Below, one piece after another: positions 36,221 through 45,584 of a DNA stretch of 64,000 nucleotides. Each line of letters starts with the position of its first letter. The stretch's first letter is position 1. The DNA is from Salinicola endophyticus (lineage in GTDB: Bacteria > Pseudomonadota > Gammaproteobacteria > Pseudomonadales > Halomonadaceae): positions 1,116,001 through 1,180,000 of the forward strand of contig NZ_CP159578.1 in assembly GCF_040536835.1 (NCBI RefSeq), in the 5' to 3' direction. A program made the position numbers and the translations under genes. The notes under the pieces were generated by a model, which saw only the letters and a list, made by a program, of their open reading frames with translations, was not told the origin of the DNA and did not search any database.

Positions 36221-37561
36221 TCACACCTCGACTTCGGCCAGGGCATGCGAGCTTGCTGCGGCGGCCAGTGCCAGCAGCGCGAGCAGCAGCAGCAAAAGGG
36301 CGCTGCCGAGCCACTGGGCGAGCACGCCGAGCAGCAGGCCGACGATCAGCATCAGCACCCCGGTGAAGGTATTGGAGAAGGCGACGTAGAGCGCCCGGGT
36401 GTCGCTGTCGGAGAGATCCACCACGTAGGTCTTGCGCCCGAGACGAATACCCGCATGGGCGATCATCAGCAGGCCATAGACCACGGCGTAGGGCCACACG
36501 CTGGTGCGCGCGGTCTCCGGCAGCAGCACGCAGGCGGCGCCGGCGACACAGCACAGGGCGGCGCCGATGGCGGCGTTGCGCATGACGCGCCGACTGGAGC
36601 GGTCGGCCAGCCGGCCCCAGATCGGACCGCCGATCATGCCGGCCACCCCTGAGGTGAGTACCAGAATGCCCAGGCTGGCCAGGTCGGTGCCGCTGTTCTG
36701 TTGCCCCAGCAGGGCCAGGTAAGGCAGCGCCAGAGCGCTCGACAGCAGCAGGGCGCGGGAGAGGTTGAAGTGCAGGAAACGGCGGTCGCGGCGCATCAGC
36801 GATACCCCCTGCTTGACGCTGTCCCAGGCGTTGGCGCCGCCCTCGGTGGCGCCCGGCGCTTCGCGGATCGCCGCTGCGCACAGGGCGTTGAGTGCCCAGC
36901 CCAGGGCGGCGGCGAACAGCAGCACCGCCAGCGCCCAGGTGCCGGGGCGGTCGCCCATCAGCATCAGCCCGACACCCACGAGCAGCGTCAGCGCCCCGGC
37001 GGCGCTGGCGCTCCAGCCCATCAGCGTGCCACGCCGCTGCTTGGCGATGGTCTTGCCCATCACATCCTTGGTCGCCACCGAAGAGAGCCCGCGTCCCAGC
37101 GAGAGCCCGGTCAGCGCCACCAGCACCAGCGCGCCGCCCCAGCTGCCGTGGCCGAACAGCGCCAGCAGTCCGAGCAGCACCGCGCCCACGGCCTGGGCCA
37201 CGCCGCCGGCCACCCACACCCATTTGCGAATTTCGCGCAGGCGGATATAGCCCGCGATCAACAGCTGCGGCAGCAGGGCCCCGGCCTCACGGATCGGCAC
37301 CAGCAGGCCGACCATCCACACCGGCGCGCCGATTGCCCCCATCAGCCAGGGCAGGATCAGGCGCGCGTTGGAGAGCTCATCGGCGAGCTTGTTGCCCAGC
37401 GCCGCCACCAGGTGGCGAAAGAAGTTGCCCGGCTGCTCACGGCAGGCGGCGTCGGAGATATCCCGGCACATGCGGCTGTCGTCGTCGCCGGTGACGCTTT
37501 CGAAGAGGCGGGTGAGGCTGTCGTCGTCGCCACCGCGAGTGCTTGAACTTCTTGCCGTCAT
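36221..37561 (-). CDS. MFS transporter
   Basis: A 446-residue major facilitator with a hydrophilic N-terminus of about 45 residues and 11-12 spans. Seen motifs are SLGRGLSSVATKDVMGKTIA after TM4, GGPIWGRLADRSSRRV in the mid-loop, and GIRLGRKTYVVDLSDSDTRALYVAFSN. I do not recognise a substrate. AGGA lies about ten bases before the ATG. It runs in the same direction as the LOV gene 118 bases downstream, so co-transcription is possible. Confidence 0.8.
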   Translation of the reverse strand: MTARSSSTRGGDDDSLTRLFESVTGDDDSRMCRDISDAACREQPGNFFRHLVAALGNKLADELSNARLILPWLMGAIGAPVWMVGLLVPIREAGALLPQLLIAGYIRLREIRKWVWVAGGVAQAVGAVLLGLLALFGHGSWGGALVLVALTGLSLGRGLSSVATKDVMGKTIAKQRRGTLMGWSASAAGALTLLVGVGLMLMGDRPGTWALAVLLFAAALGWALNALCAAAIREAPGATEGGANAWDSVKQGVSLMRRDRRFLHFNLSRALLLSSALALPYLALLGQQNSGTDLASLGILVLTSGVAGMIGGPIWGRLADRSSRRVMRNAAIGAALCCVAGAACVLLPETARTSVWPYAVVYGLLMIAHAGIRLGRKTYVVDLSDSDTRALYVAFSNTFTGVLMLIVGLLLGVLAQWLGSALLLLLLALLALAAAASSHALAEVEV

Positions 37562-37701
37562 GGAAAACGTCCTTGTTTCCGGTTGGGGGTAAGCGGTCTT
37601 CGTATCTGTCCAGGCGGCGGCTCGCCGGCCGCAACGCTTGAGTCCGGCGCGGCGATCCGCGCATCATGCGGGCCAGTGCAATTATCGCCGAGGAGAGTCG
37701 C

Positions 37702-37977
37702 ATGGCCCGCATCCGCATTCATTATTGTACGCAATGCCAGTGGCTGCTACGTGCCGGCTGGTATGCCCAGGAGCTGTTGCAGACCTTCGGCGAGGATCTC
37801 GAACAGGTGGCCCTGGCGCCCAGCCACGGCGGCCACTTCGAGGTGCTCTACGACGAGCAGACCCTATGGGAGCGCAAGCGCGACGGTGGCTTCCCCGAGA
37901 TCAAGGAGCTCAAGCGCCGGGTGCGCGACCGGCTCGACCCGCAGCGCGATCTGGGCCACGTCGACCGCGGCGACTGA
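37702..37977 (+). CDS. SelT/SelW/SelH family thioredoxin-like protein
   Basis: A 91-residue Rdx-family protein. The redox motif CxxC is in IHYCTQCQWLLRAGW at residues 7-10, with Cys where selenoproteins have Sec. It continues with GGHFEVLYDEQTLWERKRDGGFPEIKELK (key residues G, W, G-G-F-P). These are presumed small redox carriers; targets are unknown. GAGGAGAG precedes the ATG at 37702. Confidence 0.92.
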   Translation: MARIRIHYCTQCQWLLRAGWYAQELLQTFGEDLEQVALAPSHGGHFEVLYDEQTLWERKRDGGFPEIKELKRRVRDRLDPQRDLGHVDRGD

Positions 37978-38002
37978 GACGCCGCGGGGCGACGTGGATC
38001 AT

Positions 38003-38980
38003 CTACCACCAGTGCTTGCGCTTGAGCAGCCACATCACCGCGCCGCCGACCACGGCGGTGATGGCGACGAAGACGGCAAAACCGTAGTGGCTGTTGGCGC
38101 CGGGGATACCCCCGACGTTGATGCCCAGCAGGCCGGTCAGGAAGCTCAGCGGCAGGAACACCGTGGTGACGATCGCCAGCATGTACATGCGTTGGTTGAG
38201 GCGTTCGTTGTGCTCGTTGAGCAATTGCTCCTGCAGGATCAGCGCGCGCTCCTGCATGGCGTGGAAATCCTCGACGTAGCGCGATAGCTGGTTGGCACTC
38301 TCGCGTACCGAGACGCGGGTATCCTCGTCGAAGCTGTCGGGCCCGTGGGCGATCTGCTCGAGGCAGTCGCGCTGGGGACCCATGAAGCGACGCAGGGTGA
38401 TCAACGAGCGACGCAGGTGCGACAGATCGTCGGGGTCGACCTCACGATCGCTGAGCTGGTCCTCTTCCAGCTCGCCCAGGCGGTCGTCGAGCTGGTGGGC
38501 CACGTCACCGACGTTGTCGACCAGGGTCTCCGCCAGCCAGGCGAGCAGGTCGGGCACCGACAGCGCGCCTTCGCCGCGATCGATGCGCTCGCGTACTTCG
38601 CTGACCGATTTCAGCGGACGCCGGCGCAGCGTGATCAGGCGGTTGGCGGAGATCCAGATGCGCAGCGAGATCAGGTCCTCCGGGGCGGCGCCCGGGTTGA
38701 GATTGACGCCGCGCAGCGTGCTTACCGCGCCGTTGCGGAACTTGGCCACGCGTGGGCGGGTGTCTTCCTCCAGCAGTGCCTCGATCGCTGCCTCGTCCAG
38801 TCCGGCGATATCCTCGAGATAGGTGCCGACGTCGGCATGGCGGAAATCGAGATGCATCCACAGCGGCCGCTCCGGCGACTGCCACGCCTCGCGCAGCTGT
38901 CTCACGCTGAGCAGTGAACCGCCGCCGCTGCCGTTCAATTCATAGGCGGCAACCAGCGCCGTATCGCCTTCCATCTGCAT
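38003..38980 (-). CDS. zntB: Zinc transporter ZntB (CorA superfamily)
   Basis: A 325-residue CorA-type channel. A soluble N-terminal funnel is followed by two C-terminal spans, with the pore motif at the end of the first: SFLTGLLGINVGGIPGANS. The GIN variant and the flanking IPGA are typical of ZntB rather than Mg-transporting CorA (GMN). It ends with basic residues KRKHWW. The start at 38980 has GAGG seven bases upstream; an ATG two codons later is also possible. Proton-coupled Zn uptake is the current view of the family. Confidence 0.87.
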   Translation of the reverse strand: MQMEGDTALVAAYELNGSGGGSLLSVRQLREAWQSPERPLWMHLDFRHADVGTYLEDIAGLDEAAIEALLEEDTRPRVAKFRNGAVSTLRGVNLNPGAAPEDLISLRIWISANRLITLRRRPLKSVSEVRERIDRGEGALSVPDLLAWLAETLVDNVGDVAHQLDDRLGELEEDQLSDREVDPDDLSHLRRSLITLRRFMGPQRDCLEQIAHGPDSFDEDTRVSVRESANQLSRYVEDFHAMQERALILQEQLLNEHNERLNQRMYMLAIVTTVFLPLSFLTGLLGINVGGIPGANSHYGFAVFVAITAVVGGAVMWLLKRKHWW

Positions 38981-39140
38981 CTGTTGGCCTCTCGGTGGGG
39001 CGCCCGGTGCCTCCTCGGGCTTGAATCGCGTATGACTTGGCCGGTGTGGCCTGCTCACGCGGTGTCAGCAGGCGACTGCACGCAGTTTGCGTTCAGAGCC
39101 TAGCACGCCGCTGACCGCGCGCCAGGCGGCGCCATTCGGC

Positions 39141-39821
39141 TCAGCGCTGGTCGTCGGCGTCGTCGGCGAGCATCGGTTCGAGCTTGGCCCAGACGTTGGC
39201 CAGGATGATCGGCTGGGCCTCGGCGGTCGGGTGGATGCCGTCCGCCTGCAGCATGCTGTCGAGATCGACGTCTTCGAGCAGAAACGGAACCAGCGGCAGA
39301 TCGTACTCGTCGGCAAGCTGAGTGAAGACGTTACGAAAGGCGTTGGTATAGGCGGGACCGTAGTTGGGGGGTACCTCGATGCCCAGCAGCAGCACGCGGG
39401 CGCCCTCCGCGCGGCTGCGTTCGATCATCTTGGCCATATTGACCTTCATCTGCTGGGGCGAGAGACCGCGTAGACCGTCGTTGCCACCGAGTTCGAGTAG
39501 CACGATATCCGGGCGGTGCTGCTTGAGCAGATCGGGTAGCCGCGCCGCGCCACCCGAGGTGGTCTCGCCGGAGATACTGGCATTGATGACCGGATAGCCC
39601 TTGCCCAGCTTGCGTTCGAGCAGGCTGACCCAGCCCGCCTGCGGATCGATGCCATAGGCCGCGCTGAGGCTGTCGCCCATCACCAGCAGGGTGTGCGCCT
39701 GTGCCGCGCCGGGCAGCGTCAGCGCCATGGCCAGCGCCAGCAGTGCGCGCGACAGGCAGGCGCGCAGCCATGTCTTCGTCGACCTCTTCGTCGAACCGGG
39801 CATCCTCGAACCAGGCAACAT
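39141..39821 (-). CDS. tesA: Arylesterase / multifunctional acyl-CoA thioesterase I TesA
   Basis: A 226-residue exported SGNH hydrolase. The signal peptide ends near GAAQA-HTLL. Block I has the nucleophile Ser in VMGDSLSAAYG (S51), block III is LGGNDGLRGL, and the Asp-His pair is in DGIHPT. It hydrolyses thioesters, lysophospholipids and aryl esters in the periplasm. The ATG at 39821 has GAGGAG upstream. It is divergent from ybbA, the usual neighbour. Confidence 0.93.
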   Translation of the reverse strand: MLPGSRMPGSTKRSTKTWLRACLSRALLALAMALTLPGAAQAHTLLVMGDSLSAAYGIDPQAGWVSLLERKLGKGYPVINASISGETTSGGAARLPDLLKQHRPDIVLLELGGNDGLRGLSPQQMKVNMAKMIERSRAEGARVLLLGIEVPPNYGPAYTNAFRNVFTQLADEYDLPLVPFLLEDVDLDSMLQADGIHPTAEAQPIILANVWAKLEPMLADDADDQR

Positions 39822-40315
39822 GTCTCACTCCTCGGGAGAATCGGCGAACGCGGATCTTATCCGATCATGGGCTCGGCAAAGCGACGATAAGCGTCTTCAG
39901 GCCACGACTTCCCTGGCGAGAGGCGGGGGCCGAGCGTGAACCGGAGAGGCAATGGGCGATCGAAATCGCCATGTTGCCGTCGCAACCACTATGTCGGCAA
40001 GCGCGACGCCGGCTATTTCCGTCATATCTCAGAGGGCTTCCGCTGCTTCCACTACGCTTATATGACGCGCTCCCCTGCGCGCGCGACCGCTCACCCCACC
40101 GGGGAGGATGCCTCGACGTGCATCTTAGGATGCGCTGGTCGCGATGGCAGCCGGTGTCGGGCGTCTCACGTAGGCGCCATCCCGCATCCCGGGCGTACCT
40201 GGCCGGTCGGGGGGATCCGTGCCAGAGTGGGGGACATCGGCGTTCATTGCTGGCTGCGCGGCGAGAGACCGTCGTCGTTCAGCGGGACGCATCACCGCAC
40301 AGGAAGCCCCGATTC
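39822..40315. promoter_or_regulatory. Divergent non-coding region between tesA and ybbA
   Basis: About 490 bases with no conserved gene. Open frames here match no family I know and lack good ribosome sites. It must hold promoters for tesA on one side and ybbAP on the other; no box pair is clear. Confidence 0.5.
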
Positions 40316-41047
40316 ATGCCCGACTCCCGCGACGCGCGCGCCGCCTCGGCCGCCGCGACCCCGACGCTCGAGGCCCGCGGCCTCGTCAAGCAGGTCATCA
40401 GCGGCGACCGCCAGTTGACCATCCTCGACAGCCTCGATCTGTGCGTCATGCCCGGCGAGAGCGTGGCGATCCTCGGCAGTTCCGGGGCGGGCAAGTCGAC
40501 CCTGCTGGCACTGCTGGCGGGCTTGGATACGCCCAGCGATGGTGAGCTTGCGCTATTCGGTACCGCGCTGCCGGCGCTCGATGAGGATGGCCGCGCCGCG
40601 CTGCGCGCCGGACGGGTGGGATTCGTGTTCCAGAACTTCCAGCTCCTACCTACCCTGACCGCGCTGGAGAACGTGATGCTGCCGCTGGAGCTGACTCCCG
40701 GTCGCGATCATCAACAGCGGGCGCGTGACTGGCTGGGCCGGGTCGGGCTCGGCGAGCGCCTTCATCATCTACCCAAGCAGCTCTCCGGCGGCGAGCAGCA
40801 GCGCGTCGCCGTGGCGCGCGCCTTCGTCACCGGGCCCGAGCTGGTGTTCGCCGACGAGCCCACCGGCAACCTCGATCGCGACACCGGGAGCGCGATCATC
40901 GAGTCGCTGTTCGCGCTCAACCGCGAGGCCGGCACCACCCTGGTGCTGGTCACCCACGACCCCCATCTGGCGCGGCGCTGCCAGCGCTGCCTGCGTCTCG
41001 ACGGCGGCCGCCTGGTGGCCCTCGAACGTGACGAGGTGCAGACATGA
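40316..41047 (+). CDS. ybbA: ABC transporter ATP-binding protein YbbA
   Basis: A 243-residue LolD/MacB-type ATPase. Walker A GSSGAGKST is near residue 57; the Q-loop VFQNFQLLPTLTALENV, signature LSGGEQQRVAVARAF and Walker B LVFADEPTGNLD follow. It pairs with the permease encoded next (four-base overlap ATGA). With tesA this is the conserved tesA-ybbAP group. AGGAAG precedes the ATG at 40316; the long upstream frame is not coding. Confidence 0.93.
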   Translation: MPDSRDARAASAAATPTLEARGLVKQVISGDRQLTILDSLDLCVMPGESVAILGSSGAGKSTLLALLAGLDTPSDGELALFGTALPALDEDGRAALRAGRVGFVFQNFQLLPTLTALENVMLPLELTPGRDHQQRARDWLGRVGLGERLHHLPKQLSGGEQQRVAVARAFVTGPELVFADEPTGNLDRDTGSAIIESLFALNREAGTTLVLVTHDPHLARRCQRCLRLDGGRLVALERDEVQT

Positions 41048-43581
41048 GTGCGGGCAGTTCGCTGCTGGCGCTGTCGCTCAAGGGACTCCGGCGCGATCTG
41101 CGTGCCGGTGACGTGCGCGCGCTGTTCGTCGCCCTGGTGCTGGCAGTGGCGGCGACCACCATGATCGGCTTCTTCCTCGACCGTCTGGATCGTGGCCTGA
41201 CCCGCCAGGCCGGCCAGCTGATGGGCGGCGACATCAAGCTCGAACAGAGCGCCCCCTTCGACGACGACCTGCGTGACACGCTGCGCCATGCCGGGCTGAC
41301 CCTCTCCGATCAGGTCGACACCGTCTCCATGGTCAGCCGCGGCGACGCCTTCCAGCTGGCCAGTCTCAAGGTGGTCGACGGCGCCTACCCGCTCTACGGC
41401 AAGCTGCGTGTCGACCTCGGCGAGGGCATCGTCGAGAGCGCCGCGGGGCCGGCGCCGGGCAGCGTCTGGATCGCGCCGCGACTCGCCCAGCTGCTCGACG
41501 TGGCGATCGGTGAGCCGGTGCAGGTGGGCCAGCGTGAGCTGACGGTGTCCGGGCTGATCGACCGCGAGCCGGATCAGTCGGCGGGCTTCGCCAGTCTCAG
41601 CCCGCGGCTGATGATGCGTCTGGCCGATCTCGAGGCTACCGGGCTGGTCCGGCCGGGCTCGCGGATCGAGTACGAACTGCTGGCCAAGGGGCCCCCGGCG
41701 GCGGTGGCGGCGGTGGGCGACCTGCTCACGCGGCTGCGCCAGCAGGGCGTGGAGGTCGAGGATGTGCGCGACGACCGCCCCCAGCTCGGCAGCGCCCTGA
41801 CCCGAGCGCAGAAGTACCTGAGCCTCTCCGGGCTGGCGGCGGTGCTGCTCGCCGGGGTGGCTGTGGCCATGGCCACCCGCCGCTATGTCGACCGCCATCT
41901 GGATACCGCCGCACTGCTGCGCTGCTTCGGTGCCAGCCAGCGCCAGTTGGCGCAGCTGTTCGCCTGGCAGTTGACCTGGCTGGCGCTGGCGGCCTCGGTG
42001 GTGGGTGCACTGCTGGGACTGGTGGGGCAGGCCGCGCTGCTGGCCCTGCTGGCGCGCTTTCTGCCGCTGACGCTGCCGGCGCCGGGCATGCTGCCGCTGC
42101 TGCTGGGGGTATTGACCGCGCTGGCGGTGCTGGTGGGGTTCGCCGGGCCGACGCTGCTGCGCCTGCAGCGGGTCAGTGCGCTCAAGGTGCTGCGTCGCGA
42201 ACTCGATCCGCTGCCCGCCTCGGCGTGGCTGGTGGTGGCGGTGGCCAGTCTGGTGTTCGGCGCGCTGCTGTGGCTCTACTCCGGCGATCTTGGGCTCGCC
42301 GCGGCGCTGCTGGTGGGCGGGCTGGTCGCGCTCGTGGTGCTATGGGGGCTGGGCTGGCTACTGCTGGCACTGGTGTTGCGCCTGGCCACACGCTTCGGTG
42401 CACGTGGCGGCGAGGCTAGCCGCGCCCTGCGCCTGGGTGCGAGCCAGCTGGCGCGGCGGCGCCAGGCGAGTCTCGGCCAGTTGCTGGCCTTCGCCGTCAC
42501 CTTCGCGGCGATGGCGATCATCACCCTGGTCCGCGGCGATCTGCTGAGTGCCTGGCAGACTCAGCTACCGGCGGATACCCCCAACTACTTCGCGATCAAT
42601 ATCCAGCCCGGCGAACGCGAGGGCTTCAGCGCCATTCTCGACCAGGTCGCCGATACCCGCAGCGCCCTCTACCCGATGGTGCGCGGGCGCCTGACGGCCA
42701 TCGATGGCCGCCCGGCGCGCGAAGCGGTGCCCGAGGCGCGCCGTGACGACAACGCGCTCAAGCGCGAGCTCAACCTCACCTGGCGCGCGGCGCTGCCCGA
42801 GAGCAATCGGCTGGTCGCCGGGCGCTGGTTCGACGCCGACACCCGGGTGGCCGCGGGCAGCGTGCCGATCTCGGTCGAGCGCGGCCTCGCCGAACGCCTC
42901 GGGGTGGGGCTGGGCGACAGCCTGACGTTTACCATCGGCAGCGACAGCGTCACCGGCGAGATCACCAGCCTGCGCGACCTCGACTGGGACAGCTTCCGGC
43001 CCAACTTCTTCGTGATCTTCCCGCCCGACGTGCTCGAGCGCTACGGGCATAGCTACATCACCGCCTTCCATCTCGATGCCGCCGCCCACGGCGATGTGCT
43101 GGGGCGGCTGGTCGCGGCCTATCCCGGCGTCTCGCTGCTCAACGTCGACGCCATCCTGGCGCGGGTGCGCGAGTTGCTGGCCCAGGTCACCCGGGCGGTG
43201 GAGCTGGTGCTGGGCTTCGTGCTGCTCGCCGGGGTCAGCGTGCTCTACGCCGCGCTCACCGCCAGCCAGACTCTGCGTGCCCACGAAAGCGGGCTGCTGC
43301 GGGTCTTCGGTGCCGGGCAGCGCCTGCTCTCACGGGTCCAGGGCGTGGAGTTCGCGCTGCTCGGCTTCACCAGCGGGCTGATGGCGGCGCTGCTGGCCGA
43401 GGTCGCTGCGCTGGGCATCTACGCCGGCTGGCTCGATCTCGCCCCGCGCCTGCATCTATGGCTATGGCTGTTGCTGCCGTTCGGCGGCGCGCTGCTCATC
43501 GGCGTGATCGGGCATCTGCTGTCGCGTGGCCTGCGCCGGCAGGCGCCGGTGCAGAGCCTGGGGCTCTTGGGCGAAGGGTGA
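41044..43581 (+). CDS. ybbP: FtsX-like ABC permease YbbP
   Basis: An 845-residue permease with about ten spans in the FtsX/MacB layout: a first span at residues 25-45, a large periplasmic domain, three spans near 255-380, further spans, a second periplasmic domain (about 510-710) and three final spans. FtsX repeats are visible as LAGVAVAMATRRYVDRHLD and LAGVSVLYAALTASQTLR. The YbbAP system is thought to act on envelope lipids or hydrophobic compounds; its substrate is not settled. Coupled to ybbA. Confidence 0.93.
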   Translation: MSAGSSLLALSLKGLRRDLRAGDVRALFVALVLAVAATTMIGFFLDRLDRGLTRQAGQLMGGDIKLEQSAPFDDDLRDTLRHAGLTLSDQVDTVSMVSRGDAFQLASLKVVDGAYPLYGKLRVDLGEGIVESAAGPAPGSVWIAPRLAQLLDVAIGEPVQVGQRELTVSGLIDREPDQSAGFASLSPRLMMRLADLEATGLVRPGSRIEYELLAKGPPAAVAAVGDLLTRLRQQGVEVEDVRDDRPQLGSALTRAQKYLSLSGLAAVLLAGVAVAMATRRYVDRHLDTAALLRCFGASQRQLAQLFAWQLTWLALAASVVGALLGLVGQAALLALLARFLPLTLPAPGMLPLLLGVLTALAVLVGFAGPTLLRLQRVSALKVLRRELDPLPASAWLVVAVASLVFGALLWLYSGDLGLAAALLVGGLVALVVLWGLGWLLLALVLRLATRFGARGGEASRALRLGASQLARRRQASLGQLLAFAVTFAAMAIITLVRGDLLSAWQTQLPADTPNYFAINIQPGEREGFSAILDQVADTRSALYPMVRGRLTAIDGRPAREAVPEARRDDNALKRELNLTWRAALPESNRLVAGRWFDADTRVAAGSVPISVERGLAERLGVGLGDSLTFTIGSDSVTGEITSLRDLDWDSFRPNFFVIFPPDVLERYGHSYITAFHLDAAAHGDVLGRLVAAYPGVSLLNVDAILARVRELLAQVTRAVELVLGFVLLAGVSVLYAALTASQTLRAHESGLLRVFGAGQRLLSRVQGVEFALLGFTSGLMAALLAEVAALGIYAGWLDLAPRLHLWLWLLLPFGGALLIGVIGHLLSRGLRRQAPVQSLGLLGEG

Positions 43582-43680
43582 TTAGCGAAGTGGCGGCGTA
43601 CGCGGTGCACCACGGCGAGGTGCCGCGCAGGCCTCGGCCGGCGTATGCTTTGTTGACAGCGTCTCAGAGAGAAACCCGCG

Positions 43681-45198
43681 ATGAGCCATGCAATGACCAA
43701 TGCAAAGACCGATGCCATGACCCTGGCCGACTGGCAGCGTCTGGCCAGCGAGCTGACGATCGAGACCCGTGCCTTCATCGACGATGCCTTCGTCGACGCG
43801 GAGAGCGGCGAGACCTTCACCAGCGTCAATCCGGCCACTGGTGACACGCTCGCCGAGATCGCCAGCTGCGATGCCGCCGACGCCGACAAGGCTGTGGCCC
43901 GAGCGCGGCGCGCCTTCGACGAAGGGGCGTGGTCGCGGCGCCCGCCCGGCGCGCGCAAGGCGGTGCTGCTGCGCCTCGCCGAGCTGATGGAGACTCACAA
44001 GGCGGAGCTGGCGCTGCTCGACACCCTCGACATGGGTAAGCCGATCGGCAGCTCCCTGGGGGATATGGGCGGTGCCATCGGCTGTCTGCGCCATCATGCC
44101 GAATCGATCGACAAGCTCTATGGCGAGGTCGCGCCCACTGGCGACGATGCTCTGGGCCTGGTGCTGCGCGAGCCGCTCGGTGTCGTCGCCTCGATCGTGC
44201 CGTGGAACTTCCCGCTGATGATGACCGCGTGGAAGATCGCCCCGGCGCTGGCCGCCGGCAACAGCGTGATCTTGAAGCCTTCGGAGAAGTCACCGCTGTC
44301 GGCGCTGCGTCTGGCGGCGCTGGCGCGCGAGGCCGGGCTGCCTGCCGGCGTCTTCCAGGTACTGCCCGGCTTCGGCCACACCGTGGGCAAGGCGCTGGCG
44401 CTGTCGATGGGCGTCGACTGCCTCGCCTTCACCGGCTCCACCGCGGTGGGCAAGCAGCTGATGCAGTACGCCGGGCAATCCAACCTCAAGCGCGTCTATC
44501 TGGAGTGCGGCGGCAAGAGCCCCAATCTGGTCTTCGCTGACTGCAAGGATCTCGACGCCGTGGCCCGCCACGCCGCCGAAGCGATCTTTCACAACCAGGG
44601 CGAGGTGTGCATCGCGGCCTCCCGGCTGCTGGTGGAGAACCGCATCCGCGAGACCTTCGTCGACAAGCTGCTGGCGGCCGCCGAGCACATGCAGCCGGGC
44701 GACCCGCTCGATCCGTCGAGCTTCATGGGCGCGATGGTCGACCGCACCCAGTATCAGCGCGTGCTCGACTATATCCGCCGCGGTGTCGAAGAGGGCGCCA
44801 CCCTGCGCAGTGGCGGCAGTGCCGCGGAGGGGCCTGGGCTGTTCATCCCGCCGACGATCTTCGACGGCGTCTCGCCGAGCATGGCAATCGGCCGCGAGGA
44901 GATCTTCGGCCCGGTGCTGTCGGTATTCGGCTTCGACACCGAAGAGGAGGCGATCGCACTGGCCAACGACAGCGACTACGGCCTGGCGGCGGGGGTCTGG
45001 AGCCAGGATATCGACCGCGTCATGCGCGTCTCGCGGCGGCTGCAGTCGGGGCAGGTCTACGTCAACAACTGGGCCGGTATGGACCAGACCGTACCCTTCG
45101 GTGGCGTCAAGCAGTCGGGCAACGGTCGTGACAAGTCCCACCACTCGCTGGAGGAGTACTCCGACCTCAAGACCGTCTGGATCTCCTTGACCCCTTGA
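43681..45198 (+). CDS. Aldehyde dehydrogenase, PuuC-like
   Basis: A 505-residue NAD(P)-dependent aldehyde dehydrogenase. The oxyanion Asn is in IVPWNFPLMM, the NAD-binding segment is SVILKPSEKSPLSA, the general-base Glu in LECGGKSPN and the nucleophile Cys in NQGEVCIAASR. Overall it resembles gamma-glutamyl-aminobutyraldehyde dehydrogenase (PuuC/AldB-like), suggesting polyamine or amino-aldehyde breakdown, but no such pathway genes are adjacent. AGAGAG precedes the ATG at 43681; another ATG lies four codons later. The last 23 bases are tandemly duplicated past the stop. Confidence 0.88.
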   Translation: MSHAMTNAKTDAMTLADWQRLASELTIETRAFIDDAFVDAESGETFTSVNPATGDTLAEIASCDAADADKAVARARRAFDEGAWSRRPPGARKAVLLRLAELMETHKAELALLDTLDMGKPIGSSLGDMGGAIGCLRHHAESIDKLYGEVAPTGDDALGLVLREPLGVVASIVPWNFPLMMTAWKIAPALAAGNSVILKPSEKSPLSALRLAALAREAGLPAGVFQVLPGFGHTVGKALALSMGVDCLAFTGSTAVGKQLMQYAGQSNLKRVYLECGGKSPNLVFADCKDLDAVARHAAEAIFHNQGEVCIAASRLLVENRIRETFVDKLLAAAEHMQPGDPLDPSSFMGAMVDRTQYQRVLDYIRRGVEEGATLRSGGSAAEGPGLFIPPTIFDGVSPSMAIGREEIFGPVLSVFGFDTEEEAIALANDSDYGLAAGVWSQDIDRVMRVSRRLQSGQVYVNNWAGMDQTVPFGGVKQSGNGRDKSHHSLEEYSDLKTVWISLTP

Positions 45199-45221
45199 TC
45201 TGGATCTCCTCGATCCGTTGA
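45176..45221. repeat. 23-bp tandem duplication spanning the aldehyde dehydrogenase stop
   Basis: Two adjacent 23-bp units, 45176-45198 and 45199-45221, share TCTGGATCTCCT, GA and TTGA and differ at four positions. The first holds the last codons and stop of the gene; the second repeats them after the stop. Confidence 0.8.
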
Positions 45222-45584
45222 AGGGGAGCGGGCTCGGCTCGATGCGCCTCGGGCCGGGCCTTCCGCCGCGGTCTATCGTGTTGCCGGTCGCCGCACTCGA
45301 TGGGCCAGGCTCCTGACCGCGGCGGGGCGCTGATGGTGTAGCCAAACTCCAGCATGCCAGTTACCCGCGCGGTGCGCCTGAAAGACGGTGCGCCGACAGC
45401 GGATGTCGTATCCGGTGACGTTTTACCCAGGCTAAAGCCAAGGTGAGAAATTATGCGCGCGCGCATGACGGACTTTCATAGGAAAGGCCGCCGGCGCTGG
45501 GGTATCATCGCGGCACGTTTTCATGATCGGAGTCCGCCGGGCGCGGGTCCGATCGTCCCCTCCCCGAGCCGAGGATACCCGCCG
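45199..45584. promoter_or_regulatory. Non-coding region before glyA
   Basis: About 385 bases, beginning with the duplicated gene end. No gene is evident. TGGGGTATCAT near 45500 may be a -10 for glyA, but no matching -35 is convincing. No riboswitch fold was recognised. Confidence 0.45.
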